Source of the DNA: Haliovirga abyssi
GTDB lineage: Bacteria; Fusobacteriota; Fusobacteriia; Fusobacteriales; Haliovirgaceae
Length of the DNA stretch: 64,000 nt
Assembly (NCBI RefSeq): GCF_030295325.1
Contig: NZ_AP027059.1
Location: 1,112,637-1,176,636 of the forward strand
Reading direction: 5' to 3'
Shown here: one piece after another, positions 53,101 through 60,618 of the stretch
How positions within the stretch are numbered: the first letter of the stretch is position 1
How the letters are laid out: each line of letters begins with the position of its first letter
Translations under genes and position numbers: made by a program
Notes under the pieces: model-generated
What the model was told of the DNA's origin: nothing
Database searches by the model: none
What the model saw: only the letters and a program-made list of their open reading frames with translations

Positions 53101-54437
53101 AATCTATCTACAATTTTACTCCCAACAAGTTTTACAGCTCCAATTTCTATTATTCTATCATTATATGGATCAAATCCAGTAGTTTCCAAATCAAAAACAA
53201 CATATTCTTCATCTTCTATTGGTATATTTTTTGGAAATTTAACCATTTTTATTTCATCATCTACTAAATATCCTTCTACTCCTAATATAACTTTAAAATC
53301 TTTCATTTTTTTTGCAATATTATATGCGAACGGGAATGAATGAACTACTCCATGATCAGTAATTGCAACTGATTTATGTCCCCAATCATATGCTTGTTTT
53401 ATTAAATCCTTTACCTCTATTACAGAATCCATTGCAGACATTTTTGTATGAGCGTGAAGCTCAACTCTTTTTTTATCTGCATTATCTTTTCTTACCTTTT
53501 TTTTAATTGCTAATTTTTCTATTGTATTAGCAAAAACTATATCTTCATTATTGCTAAATTTATCTTGTTGTTTCCTACCTTTTATTTTAACCCAAGTTCC
53601 AGACTTTATATCTATAATATTATCTTTCTTAGCGAAAACTTTTATTGTTATTGAGTTTGAATAATTTGTTATATTAAAACTATATAATAATTTTTCTCCA
53701 TTAGATATTTCTCTTTTTTCAAATTTAAAAACCTCGCCCTCTAATATTACAGGCTGATTTGGAAATATGTCATCAAATTCTTCATAACTCATTGCTGCAC
53801 CTTTTATTTTTGTTTTCCCAAATAATATATTTTCATCTATATTTTTCTTTTTATCATTACTCTTTGTAGTTGTTGTTTCTATTTTAGGTTTTGAGACTTG
53901 AATCTCTTTTTTTTGTTCAGGGATAAATTTTTTATTATCTAATTTTTCAATCTCTTTAGAAAAATCTCCAACTACAAATTCAATTTTCATTTTTATTCCT
54001 GTAATATTATAAAATTTTTCTGCAATTTCACTAGAAAAATTTGATTTTTCAATTTGTTCTTTTGCTATATTATGTTTTAACTCTATTTTTATATTATCTT
54101 CTTCCACTCTATATCTACATATTCCAAAATAAGCTTTTCCAAGTGCAGTTTTTTCTTTTACCTCTAATATAATTCTATCTAATACTTTTATAATATCTTC
54201 ATTTGAAAACTCTTCTTGAGACAAATCAATTTGAAAATCAAATTCTATTTTATCTCCAAATTTTTTCGACAATGCCTTTTTGATAATTTCAATTTCATAT
54301 AAATTATCACAATGTCCCACACTACATTTTAAAATTGCTCTATTTTTAGATTTATGTATTTCAATTTCATCAATTTCTGTATTTTTTATACCTAAATTTG
54401 CAAAAGTATCTTTATTTGGCTTTATTCTTACTAACAT
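50163..54437 (-). CDS. polC: DNA polymerase III alpha subunit, PolC type
   Basis: 1424 aa, full length. Order: N-terminal domain, OB fold (about 215-310), PHP domain starting VELHAHTKMSAMD and split by a DEDD proofreading exonuclease (VFDLETTGFDPYNDRI, near 408; NANFDVGF; HRAVDDAEAT), then the polymerase core with GSRGSVGSSLVAY, a zinc-binding CTDC ... CPKCG insert, PDIDLNFSG and the tandem HhH region. It is the main replicative polymerase in Firmicutes and Fusobacteriota. ATG 54437, RBS AAGAGGATG, 17 nt after the RNA methyltransferase gene. Confidence 0.97.
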   Translation of the reverse strand: MLVRIKPNKDTFANLGIKNTEIDEIEIHKSKNRAILKCSVGHCDNLYEIEIIKKALSKKFGDKIEFDFQIDLSQEEFSNEDIIKVLDRIILEVKEKTALGKAYFGICRYRVEEDNIKIELKHNIAKEQIEKSNFSSEIAEKFYNITGIKMKIEFVVGDFSKEIEKLDNKKFIPEQKKEIQVSKPKIETTTTKSNDKKKNIDENILFGKTKIKGAAMSYEEFDDIFPNQPVILEGEVFKFEKREISNGEKLLYSFNITNYSNSITIKVFAKKDNIIDIKSGTWVKIKGRKQQDKFSNNEDIVFANTIEKLAIKKKVRKDNADKKRVELHAHTKMSAMDSVIEVKDLIKQAYDWGHKSVAITDHGVVHSFPFAYNIAKKMKDFKVILGVEGYLVDDEIKMVKFPKNIPIEDEEYVVFDLETTGFDPYNDRIIEIGAVKLVGSKIVDRFSQFINPKMAIPEKITELTGITQDMVANARSYEEVIPDFLEFVGDSTVVAHNANFDVGFITQKCKLLGLEFENSVIDTLQWSRNMLKDLGRHNLKALSRYFKISLENHHRAVDDAEATAEIFKKFINMLIRQGVYKLPEIDSTFKTDIKQASTNHIIILVKNQIGLINLYKLISESHLDFFKRTPRIPKTILKKYREGLILSSACEAGELIQGYLRGKPQEELEKIAEFYDYFEIQPNSNNMFLIKNGTLKSVEELNEMNKYICELGEKLNKPVVATGDVHYKEPEDNIYRSILLYGKGFKDYDSDGGLYFKTTNEMLNEFNYLGAEKSYEVVVENSNLISDMIEEVQPIPDGFYPPKIEGAEEQVKEMTYSNAKKMYGDPLPEIVEKRIERELNSIINNGFAVLYLTAQKLVKKSLDDGYLVGSRGSVGSSLVAYFMEITEVNALYQHYLCTDCKYSEFKDYEGSGVDLPDKICPKCGKPLTKQGHSIPFEVFMGFHGEKVPDIDLNFSGEYQSKVHKYTEELFGKENVFKAGTISTLAEKNAFGYVRKFTEENGKIMRKAEMERLAEGCVNVRKTTGQHPGGMIVVPYDKSIYEFTPVQKPANDMKSESITTHFDYHVMDSQLVKLDILGHDDPTTIKLLQEYTGVDIYQVPIADEETLKIFNSTESLGVRPEEIGSEVGTFGVPEFGTKFVRQMLLDTRPTTFAELVRISGLSHGTDVWLNNAQEYIRRGVAKLTNVISVRDDIMNYLIDSGLEKGTAFAIMEFVRKGKPSKDPEKWAEYAKLMKETKVPDWYIESCKKIKYMFPKGHAVAYVMMAMRIAYFKIHYPVAFYAAYLSRKADDINSDTMLNGITVVKQRRAELEKENRLDVKEKSELALLEILTEMHYRGVELLPVDVYKSGGKRFLIEDNKLRLPLIAINGLGEAVVENIIKEREIGKFLSFEDLTRRTKASKNVIEKLKEYKAIEDISDLNQFALW

Positions 54438-54454
54438 TTTTAATCATCCTCTTT

Positions 54455-55018
54455 TTATTTTTCTCCAAGTACTCTATCTAGTATTATTGACACCGCTGAC
54501 CTAACAGATAAATGATTATATTTACTGTTTCCTCTTATTGGCTCTAAAATATTATCCGACATATCCATAACATCTTCTATAAGTCCCCATCCAGTTCCAA
54601 ATATAAAGAAATAACTGTTATCATCTTCAAATATATTTTTAGAAAGTTCCTTATAAGATATTGAATTAGGATAAATTTTTGCAGAAGTAGTTATAATTTT
54701 TGGCTTTTTCCCAGTTTCAATTTCAATTTTTTTTACAGCATCTTCTATAGAATCTATTATTTCAGTATGTGAAAATGCTTCTTCTCTATCTGTGTTATAT
54801 GTTTTTCCATCTCCATCTTTCCAATATCCTATAATTCTTTTAGTTAATTCTATTTGTGCATCTACTGGTGTTATTATAAAATATTTTTCTATTTCATAAG
54901 TTCTACATGTTCTTGAAATATCATGAATATCAAAATTTGTTACTGATGTTGCTACTATATCATTTCTTCTATTATAAACTGGATAATGTACTAGTCCCAG
55001 ATATATTTTATCTCTCAT
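54455..55018 (-). CDS. SPOUT-like RNA methyltransferase (RNA_Me_trans)
   Basis: 187 aa. The family start IYLGLVHYPVYNRRNDIVATSVTNFDIHDISRT is complete and FIFGTGWGL (near 138) and HLSVRSAVSI are the SAM-knot blocks. Family members are usually encoded beside trmD and are predicted tRNA or rRNA methyltransferases; the target is not established. It overlaps trmD by 11 nt, RBS GGAGAT. Confidence 0.88.
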   Translation of the reverse strand: MRDKIYLGLVHYPVYNRRNDIVATSVTNFDIHDISRTCRTYEIEKYFIITPVDAQIELTKRIIGYWKDGDGKTYNTDREEAFSHTEIIDSIEDAVKKIEIETGKKPKIITTSAKIYPNSISYKELSKNIFEDDNSYFFIFGTGWGLIEDVMDMSDNILEPIRGNSKYNHLSVRSAVSIILDRVLGEK

Positions 55019-55727
55019 TTAATATCTCCTCTATAGTTTTTTTTTCTTCTTTTGATAATTCTCTCTCTTTTATCAATTCTGGTCTTCTTTCCAAGGTTCT
55101 CTTTAAAGCTTCTTTCAATCTCCATTTTCTTATTTTTTCATGATTACCTGACAATAATACGGCAGGTACTTTTAGTTCTTTATATTCTGCAGGTCTAGTA
55201 TAATGAGGATGATCTAATAATCCATTATAAAAAGAATCTTCTTCAAAAGATTTAGAATTATTTAATACATTAGGAATTAATCTTATTATAGCATCTGAGA
55301 TAACCATTGCTGGCAATTCTCCACCTGTTAAGACGTAATCTCCAATTGATATTTCCATATCTACAAAAGTATCTACAACTCTCTCATCTAATCCTTCATA
55401 ATGCCCTGCTATAATTGTAATTTCTTTTTCTTTTAAAAGTTTTTTTGCTATACTTTGGTTAAACATTTCCCCTTGTGGAGAAGTTAAAATTACTTTTGAA
55501 TCTTTCATCTCTGCTAATGCCTCAAACAGTGGCTCAGGTTTTAAAACCATACCTGGTCCACCACCAAACGGATAATCATCTGTAACTTTATGCTTCCCTT
55601 TTGCATAATCTCTTATATTAATTATATTAATTTCTACTAAATTATTATTTAAAGCTTTTTTTATAATGCTTTCATTTATCATTCCATCAAACATATTTGG
55701 AAATAATGTTAAAATATTTATCTTCAA
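55008..55727 (-). CDS. trmD: tRNA (guanine37-N1)-methyltransferase
   Basis: 239 aa. ILTLFPNMFDG, DDYPFGGGPGMVLKPEP, IAGHYEGLDERV and SIGDYVLTGGELPAMV form the TrmD trefoil knot and active site. It makes m1G37, which prevents frameshifting. TTG 55727 directly follows the rimM stop, with RBS GAGGAT inside rimM. Confidence 0.96.
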   Translation of the reverse strand: MKINILTLFPNMFDGMINESIIKKALNNNLVEINIINIRDYAKGKHKVTDDYPFGGGPGMVLKPEPLFEALAEMKDSKVILTSPQGEMFNQSIAKKLLKEKEITIIAGHYEGLDERVVDTFVDMEISIGDYVLTGGELPAMVISDAIIRLIPNVLNNSKSFEEDSFYNGLLDHPHYTRPAEYKELKVPAVLLSGNHEKIRKWRLKEALKRTLERRPELIKERELSKEEKKTIEEILNER

Positions 55728-56237
55728 CTATATCCTCATTCCTTCTATTAATTTTACTGTCATAATTCTAGAGTCTAAATCTACTTTTTTAATAAATTCT
55801 TTAACATCTGGAATCATTATTTCACCTTTATCCACATTAACAATATAAATATCATGAGCTGCTGTACTCATTATATCATCTACTTTCCCTAATGTTTCTC
55901 CTTCAATTGTAATAACTGTCATCCCTTTTACATCTGCTAAAAAATATTCATCAGATTCTAAATCATCTATATATTCTCTCCTAACAAATATATCACATCC
56001 TATATAACTAAGTGCATCTGTTTTATTTTTTATCTCTTCCACTTGTAATGTTATTTTTTTTGTATTCATTCTTGAAACTTTTTCTACTGTTACAAGTTTT
56101 TTTATACCTTTTCCATTATCCAAAATCAATTTTTTACCTATTAGAATTTCTAAATTATTTAATATTGATGATGCCTTCATCTCACCTTTTAAATGATGAG
56201 TTCCTGATATTTTACCTATATTTAATAAACCTTCCAA
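55728..56237 (-). CDS. rimM: 16S rRNA processing protein RimM
   Basis: 169 aa. N-terminal RimM domain (LNIGKISGTHHLKGEMKAS) and C-terminal PRC-barrel (YFLADVKGMTVITIEGETLG, HDIYIV ... IMIPDVKEFI). It assists 30S maturation with S19/S13. TTG 56237 has GGAGG 7 nt upstream. rpsP and khpA, which often precede it, are not present here. Confidence 0.94.
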   Translation of the reverse strand: MEGLLNIGKISGTHHLKGEMKASSILNNLEILIGKKLILDNGKGIKKLVTVEKVSRMNTKKITLQVEEIKNKTDALSYIGCDIFVRREYIDDLESDEYFLADVKGMTVITIEGETLGKVDDIMSTAAHDIYIVNVDKGEIMIPDVKEFIKKVDLDSRIMTVKLIEGMRI

Positions 56238-56261
56238 CTTTTTTCCTCCTTGTTTAGTAAC

Positions 56262-56440
56262 TGAAAAATAATCTACGCTTCATCTGGTAGAACATAAATA
56301 TTTTTCTAAATTTTTGGCTTCTGAAAAATTTTACTTTGAAAAATCGCATATTTCAAAAAAATGGCGTAGCTTATTTTCTGATAAATTTATACTTTAACTA
56401 ACTGATAAAAAAATAATCTACGCTTCATATTTTTATATGA
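56262..56440. repeat. Palindromic interspersed repeat family 2, copy b
   Basis: GAAAAATAATCTACGCTTCA ... GGCGTAGCTTATTTTCTG (to about 56382) plus a partial second copy starting ATAATCTACGCTTCATA at 56412. It sits in the rimM leader region. Confidence 0.75.
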
Positions 56441-56472
56441 AAAACATATTTTTTAATAAAGTTTTATGTTAT

Positions 56473-56501
56473 ATTTTATCATAGAAATGTAAAGTTTACA
56501 A
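56473..56501 (-). promoter_or_regulatory. Promoter of rimM-trmD-polC
   Basis: Minus strand TTGTAA, 17 nt, TAAAAT with TGA before the -10 (-10 at 56473-56478, -35 at 56496-56501). Confidence 0.65.
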
Positions 56502-56525
56502 CAAAAAGTATTATTCTATATTTAA

Positions 56526-59132
56526 TTATAAAAAGATATTTAAATTTTTAATATATTGTAGTAGCTCTTCTTTACATAACTCCTGATTATCAAGCTGATA
56601 CATAAAACTTATATTTAATATGTTTTTAAAATTTTCATTTGGTTTATATCCAAGCTTAATTAAATCCTTTCCCATTATTAATGGTTTTATATTTCTAATT
56701 TCATTAATATATTCCAAAATTTTATTTTCTTCTTTTTCAGAATCTACAGTTATAAGCAGAAGTAAAATCAGATCTCCACTTAATTTTTTTAAGCTATTAT
56801 AAATTTTAGATTTTTTCTCTGAACTCTTAAGTTCATCTATTATCTTTTCTCTTTTTATTTTTCCAAACTTATATTTTTCAATAAATTTATTTGGAAAATG
56901 AAATTTAAAAAATATATTTGTTAATTCCTCGCTATTTAAATCTTCTAATAAAACTAAGAAATATACAATCCATTGTTTTAAATTTAATTTAGTAATATAT
57001 TCTTTATATTTTTCTAAATTTTTAAATGCAACTTCTGTTTTTTTAGTTAGTTTTATACTTTTATGAATTGCCTTTAAGACTCCATATTCTTCTAACATAT
57101 ATATAGCTTTTTTAGGATTTTTTTCATTTAATATTAATTCTATTTCATATTTTACTCTTTTCCATGTAAGCCTTTTTAAAAATCCCTCCTCAACTGATAA
57201 CTTAGCAAATCTTTTAGTTTCAGCATCAAATTCAAAATTATATCTTACAGCAAATCTTATACCTCTAATTATTCTAGTTGGATCTTCTACAAAACTGAAG
57301 TTATGTAATATTCTTATTTTCCCATTTTTCAAATCAGAATACCCTTTAAAATAATCGATTAATCTCCCAAATTTATTATAATCAATTTCTATTGCCATTG
57401 CATTTATTGTGAAATCCCTTCTATACAAATCTTGCTTAATATTTCCATATTCTACAACTGGTAATGAAGTTGGATATTCATAATATTCCACTCTTGAACT
57501 AGCTACATCTATTTTTAATTTTTCATCAACAATAACTACTCCTGTTCTAAATTTTGAATGTAATACAACTTTTTTAGCATTTAATTTTTCTCCTAATTCT
57601 TTTGCAAAATTCATTCCATTCCCTTCTACCACTATATCTAAATCAAAATTTTCTATTCCTAATAATAGATCTCTAACAATTCCACCTACAATATATACTT
57701 TCTCTTTTCTAACTTCAGAGACTTCTCTTATTTTTAATAATAACTGTAAAACATCCTCTTTCATTCTATTTTTTAGTACTGTTTTTATATTATCTTCAAA
57801 TTTTTTATTCTTTTTATCAGTTTTTTTTCTAATTTCATATAAATTTCTTAAAATATCACTTCTAGTTACAATTCCAATAAGATTGCTGTTTTCATCCAAA
57901 ATAGGTAATCTTCCTATTTCATTCTCTATCATAAGTTTTTTCATTTTTTCTAATGGAGTATTTTGGGTTATTGTAATTAGCTCTCCACTCATATAAGCTT
58001 TTACAGGAGCATTAGAAAACCCATGAGAAATAGCTTTATCAATATCTTTTCTTGAAATCATTCCAACTAAATTTTCATTTTCCATAATAGGTATTCCACT
58101 ATATCCAAATCTTAGCATAATTTTATAAACTTCTTTTATTTTTACATCTGAAAAAACAGTCTTTACTGGATATTGCATTATATCTCTAGCTAATTTTTCT
58201 ATTTTCACATTTTTTAGTATAACTTTTTTTAATTTTTTATAAATCTCTTCAAAATTTTCTTGCTTTATTACGGCAGAGCCTGCATTCGAATGACCGCCTC
58301 CATTAAATTCAGATAAAATATCATCTACTCTAATATTTAATGAACTACTTCTACCAATTATATAACTATTTTTATCATTTCCAATTAAAATAAAAACTCC
58401 ATTTGTTCCTTCAATATCTTTTATTTTATTTGCAACAACATCTAACCCATCAACAAAACTATCGTTATTGTATTTTCCTACAAATATAGAATCCACAGAA
58501 AACTCTATTATTTCTCCTGCTTCTATTAATTTTAAAAATAGCTCTACTTGATCTTTTTTTAATGCTTTCGATATATATTGATTAACTATTTCTAAATTAG
58601 CATTATTTTCCAAAAGATATGCTGCCATTTTTATATCTTCAGGAGTAGTTGAACTGTATGATAAAGAACCTGTATCTTCATATATTCCCATCATTAAAAT
58701 AGTAGCTTCATATTCTGTAAAATTAAGCTCTTTTATTTTTTCTAAAGCTATTCTTAGTAAAAAAGTAGTATTTGCACCAGTTTCAGATAAAAATTTATTT
58801 TGTGTGATTATGCTATGCTCATCTTGATTATGATGGTCATATATTATAATTTCAACATTTTCTTTATTTAATATCTTTTTAAATTTTCCTATTCTATTTT
58901 TGCCTGAAGTATCAACTATTATCATTTTTTTTACTTTATCTATATTTATTTCTTTAGCTTTATAAATATTTAGATAATCTTGATATAATCCTACTAATGT
59001 ATGTACATTTTCATTTACATTCCCAGCGAAGACAAGACTTGCATTTGGATATAACTTTTTAGCAACAATCATTGATGCTAGTCCATCTAAATCTAAATGA
59101 CTATGACTAATTATAATATCTATTTTAATCAC
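56526..59132 (-). CDS. DHH/CBS/tRNA nucleotidyltransferase fusion protein
   Basis: 868 aa. Residues about 1-305 are a DHH-DHHA1 phosphoesterase (HLDLDG, DTSG, DHHNQ, GGGHSNAGSA). About 310-430 is a CBS pair. From about 470 a class II CCA-adding/poly(A) polymerase domain shows IVGGIVRDLL, DLDIVV, RRDFTINAMA and DPTRIIRGIRFA. This architecture occurs in several deep-branching bacteria; the C-terminal part adds or repairs tRNA CCA ends, and the DHH part may trim RNA or pAp. The GTG at 59132 overlaps the likely RBS AAGAAGGTGATT, so a non-standard start (ATT/ATA) further in is possible. Confidence 0.92.
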   Translation of the reverse strand: MIKIDIIISHSHLDLDGLASMIVAKKLYPNASLVFAGNVNENVHTLVGLYQDYLNIYKAKEINIDKVKKMIIVDTSGKNRIGKFKKILNKENVEIIIYDHHNQDEHSIITQNKFLSETGANTTFLLRIALEKIKELNFTEYEATILMMGIYEDTGSLSYSSTTPEDIKMAAYLLENNANLEIVNQYISKALKKDQVELFLKLIEAGEIIEFSVDSIFVGKYNNDSFVDGLDVVANKIKDIEGTNGVFILIGNDKNSYIIGRSSSLNIRVDDILSEFNGGGHSNAGSAVIKQENFEEIYKKLKKVILKNVKIEKLARDIMQYPVKTVFSDVKIKEVYKIMLRFGYSGIPIMENENLVGMISRKDIDKAISHGFSNAPVKAYMSGELITITQNTPLEKMKKLMIENEIGRLPILDENSNLIGIVTRSDILRNLYEIRKKTDKKNKKFEDNIKTVLKNRMKEDVLQLLLKIREVSEVRKEKVYIVGGIVRDLLLGIENFDLDIVVEGNGMNFAKELGEKLNAKKVVLHSKFRTGVVIVDEKLKIDVASSRVEYYEYPTSLPVVEYGNIKQDLYRRDFTINAMAIEIDYNKFGRLIDYFKGYSDLKNGKIRILHNFSFVEDPTRIIRGIRFAVRYNFEFDAETKRFAKLSVEEGFLKRLTWKRVKYEIELILNEKNPKKAIYMLEEYGVLKAIHKSIKLTKKTEVAFKNLEKYKEYITKLNLKQWIVYFLVLLEDLNSEELTNIFFKFHFPNKFIEKYKFGKIKREKIIDELKSSEKKSKIYNSLKKLSGDLILLLLITVDSEKEENKILEYINEIRNIKPLIMGKDLIKLGYKPNENFKNILNISFMYQLDNQELCKEELLQYIKNLNIFL

Positions 59133-59185
59133 CTTCTTTAATTTTATTTTCCTGAATAAATTTATATTTTATTAATAAACAAAAT

Positions 59186-59226
59186 AAGATAAGCTATACA
59201 AAATTATTTCCGTATAGCTTATCTTT
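59186..59226 (-). terminator. Terminator of the U32 gene
   Basis: GATAAGCTATAC and GTATAGCTTATC form a perfect 12-bp stem with a 12-nt loop, flanked by A/T runs. The stem sequence is related to the ends of repeat family 2 (ATAGCTTAT). Confidence 0.8.
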
Positions 59227-59247
59227 ATAAATCCTCTATTAACTATT

Positions 59248-60462
59248 CTACTTCTTTTTCCTTATTAAATCAAGTTTTTCTAATTTAGCATCCGTTTTAA
59301 TTCTTGCAATTGTATTAGGATGGACTACATCTGTATATTCTTCTGTCTTTTCATTAAAAAATTTTGGCATTTTACTTTTTAATATAGTTCCATCAGATTT
59401 TACAATTTCAACCTCTTCATTTTCAAATAATCTATTTCTTATTTGAATTTTATATTCATTATCGCTAATTTTCTCAATAACTTTTGCAACTAATTGATGT
59501 GTTTGACTATATGATGAATTCGTGTCATAATTTTGAGAGCTCTCATCTGTTTTACCTAAATAAAATCCTGATGTAAAACTTCTATTACTTGTTGTTTTTA
59601 ATTCATCTAGCCACTCTTTTTTAAATTCATATTTACCATCACTATAAGAATCAATAGCTTTTCTATAAACTTGAGTAGCTAATGCAGCATAATAAATTCC
59701 TTTCATTCTTCCTTCTATTTTTAAGCTATCTACTCCTGTATCCATAATTTTATCAATAAATTCTATGGTACACAAATCTTTTGAATTAAATATATAAGTT
59801 CCTCTCTCATCTTCAAATACTGGAAAATATTCCCCAGGTCTTTTTTCCTCTACCAAATTATATTTCCATCTACAAGGATGAGCACAAGCTCCTCTATTAG
59901 CATCTCTTCCTGTAAGATAATTACTAAGCAGACATCTTCCTGAAATTGACATACACATAGCTCCATGTACAAAAACTTCTAATTCTACATCATTTACTTT
60001 ATCTCTTATCTTTTTTATCTCATCTAATGCTAATTCTCTTGCTAAGATAACTCTTTTTGCTCCCATATCTTTCCATACTTTTACACTTCTCCAATTTGTA
60101 TTGCTTGCTTGTGTACTTACATTTATATTTAAATTACTATTTTCTCTAACAAGAGCAAAAGTACCTAAATCAGCTACAATAACTCCGTCAACTCCAATTT
60201 TCTCTAAATATTTTACATATTCTGGCATGAAATTTAACTCTTCATTATGAGGAATTATATTTAGAGTTACATATACTTTTTTCCCTAAATTATGGGCATA
60301 AACAACAGCTTTTTCTAAATCACTATTAGAAAAGTTATCAGCTAATGCTCTCAAATTAAATAGTTCTCCTCCTAAATAAGCTGCATCAGCTCCATAATGT
60401 AATACAATTTCTAATTTTTCTAAATTTCCTGCTGGTGATAGTAGTTCTATTTTTTTTGTCAT
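59248..60462 (-). CDS. U32-family protein (TrhP/RlhA-like RNA hydroxylation factor)
   Basis: 404 aa. ELLSPAGNLEKLEIVLHYGADAAYLGG and the U32 signature EVFVHGAMCMSISGRCLLS are complete; with CAHPC further on these supply the four Cys of a probable Fe-S cluster. The family was named collagenase-like, but studied members (TrhP, RlhA) act in tRNA 5-hydroxyuridine or rRNA hydroxycytidine formation using prephenate. I start at ATG 60462 (RBS AGAGGAG), not the upstream ATG at 60480, which lies before that RBS. Confidence 0.9.
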   Translation of the reverse strand: MTKKIELLSPAGNLEKLEIVLHYGADAAYLGGELFNLRALADNFSNSDLEKAVVYAHNLGKKVYVTLNIIPHNEELNFMPEYVKYLEKIGVDGVIVADLGTFALVRENSNLNINVSTQASNTNWRSVKVWKDMGAKRVILARELALDEIKKIRDKVNDVELEVFVHGAMCMSISGRCLLSNYLTGRDANRGACAHPCRWKYNLVEEKRPGEYFPVFEDERGTYIFNSKDLCTIEFIDKIMDTGVDSLKIEGRMKGIYYAALATQVYRKAIDSYSDGKYEFKKEWLDELKTTSNRSFTSGFYLGKTDESSQNYDTNSSYSQTHQLVAKVIEKISDNEYKIQIRNRLFENEEVEIVKSDGTILKSKMPKFFNEKTEEYTDVVHPNTIARIKTDAKLEKLDLIRKKK

Positions 60463-60585
60463 ATTTTTTTCTCCTCTCAACTTTTATCTATATAAAATGT
60501 GGCTTATTTTTTTATTGAATTATTCTTTAATATGCATAATATAAAAAATATTAAAAAACCTATTTTTAAGCCATTCTAAAACTTA

Positions 60586-60612
60586 AAAATGGCAGATTAA
60601 ATCTGCCATTCA
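60586..60612 (-). terminator. nrdD terminator
   Basis: AATGGCAGAT and ATCTGCCATT, perfect 10-bp stem, followed on the minus strand by a T run (TTTTAAGT). Remnants of repeat family 1 (60560-60580) lie beyond it. Confidence 0.75.
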
Positions 60613-60618
60613 AGTTGT

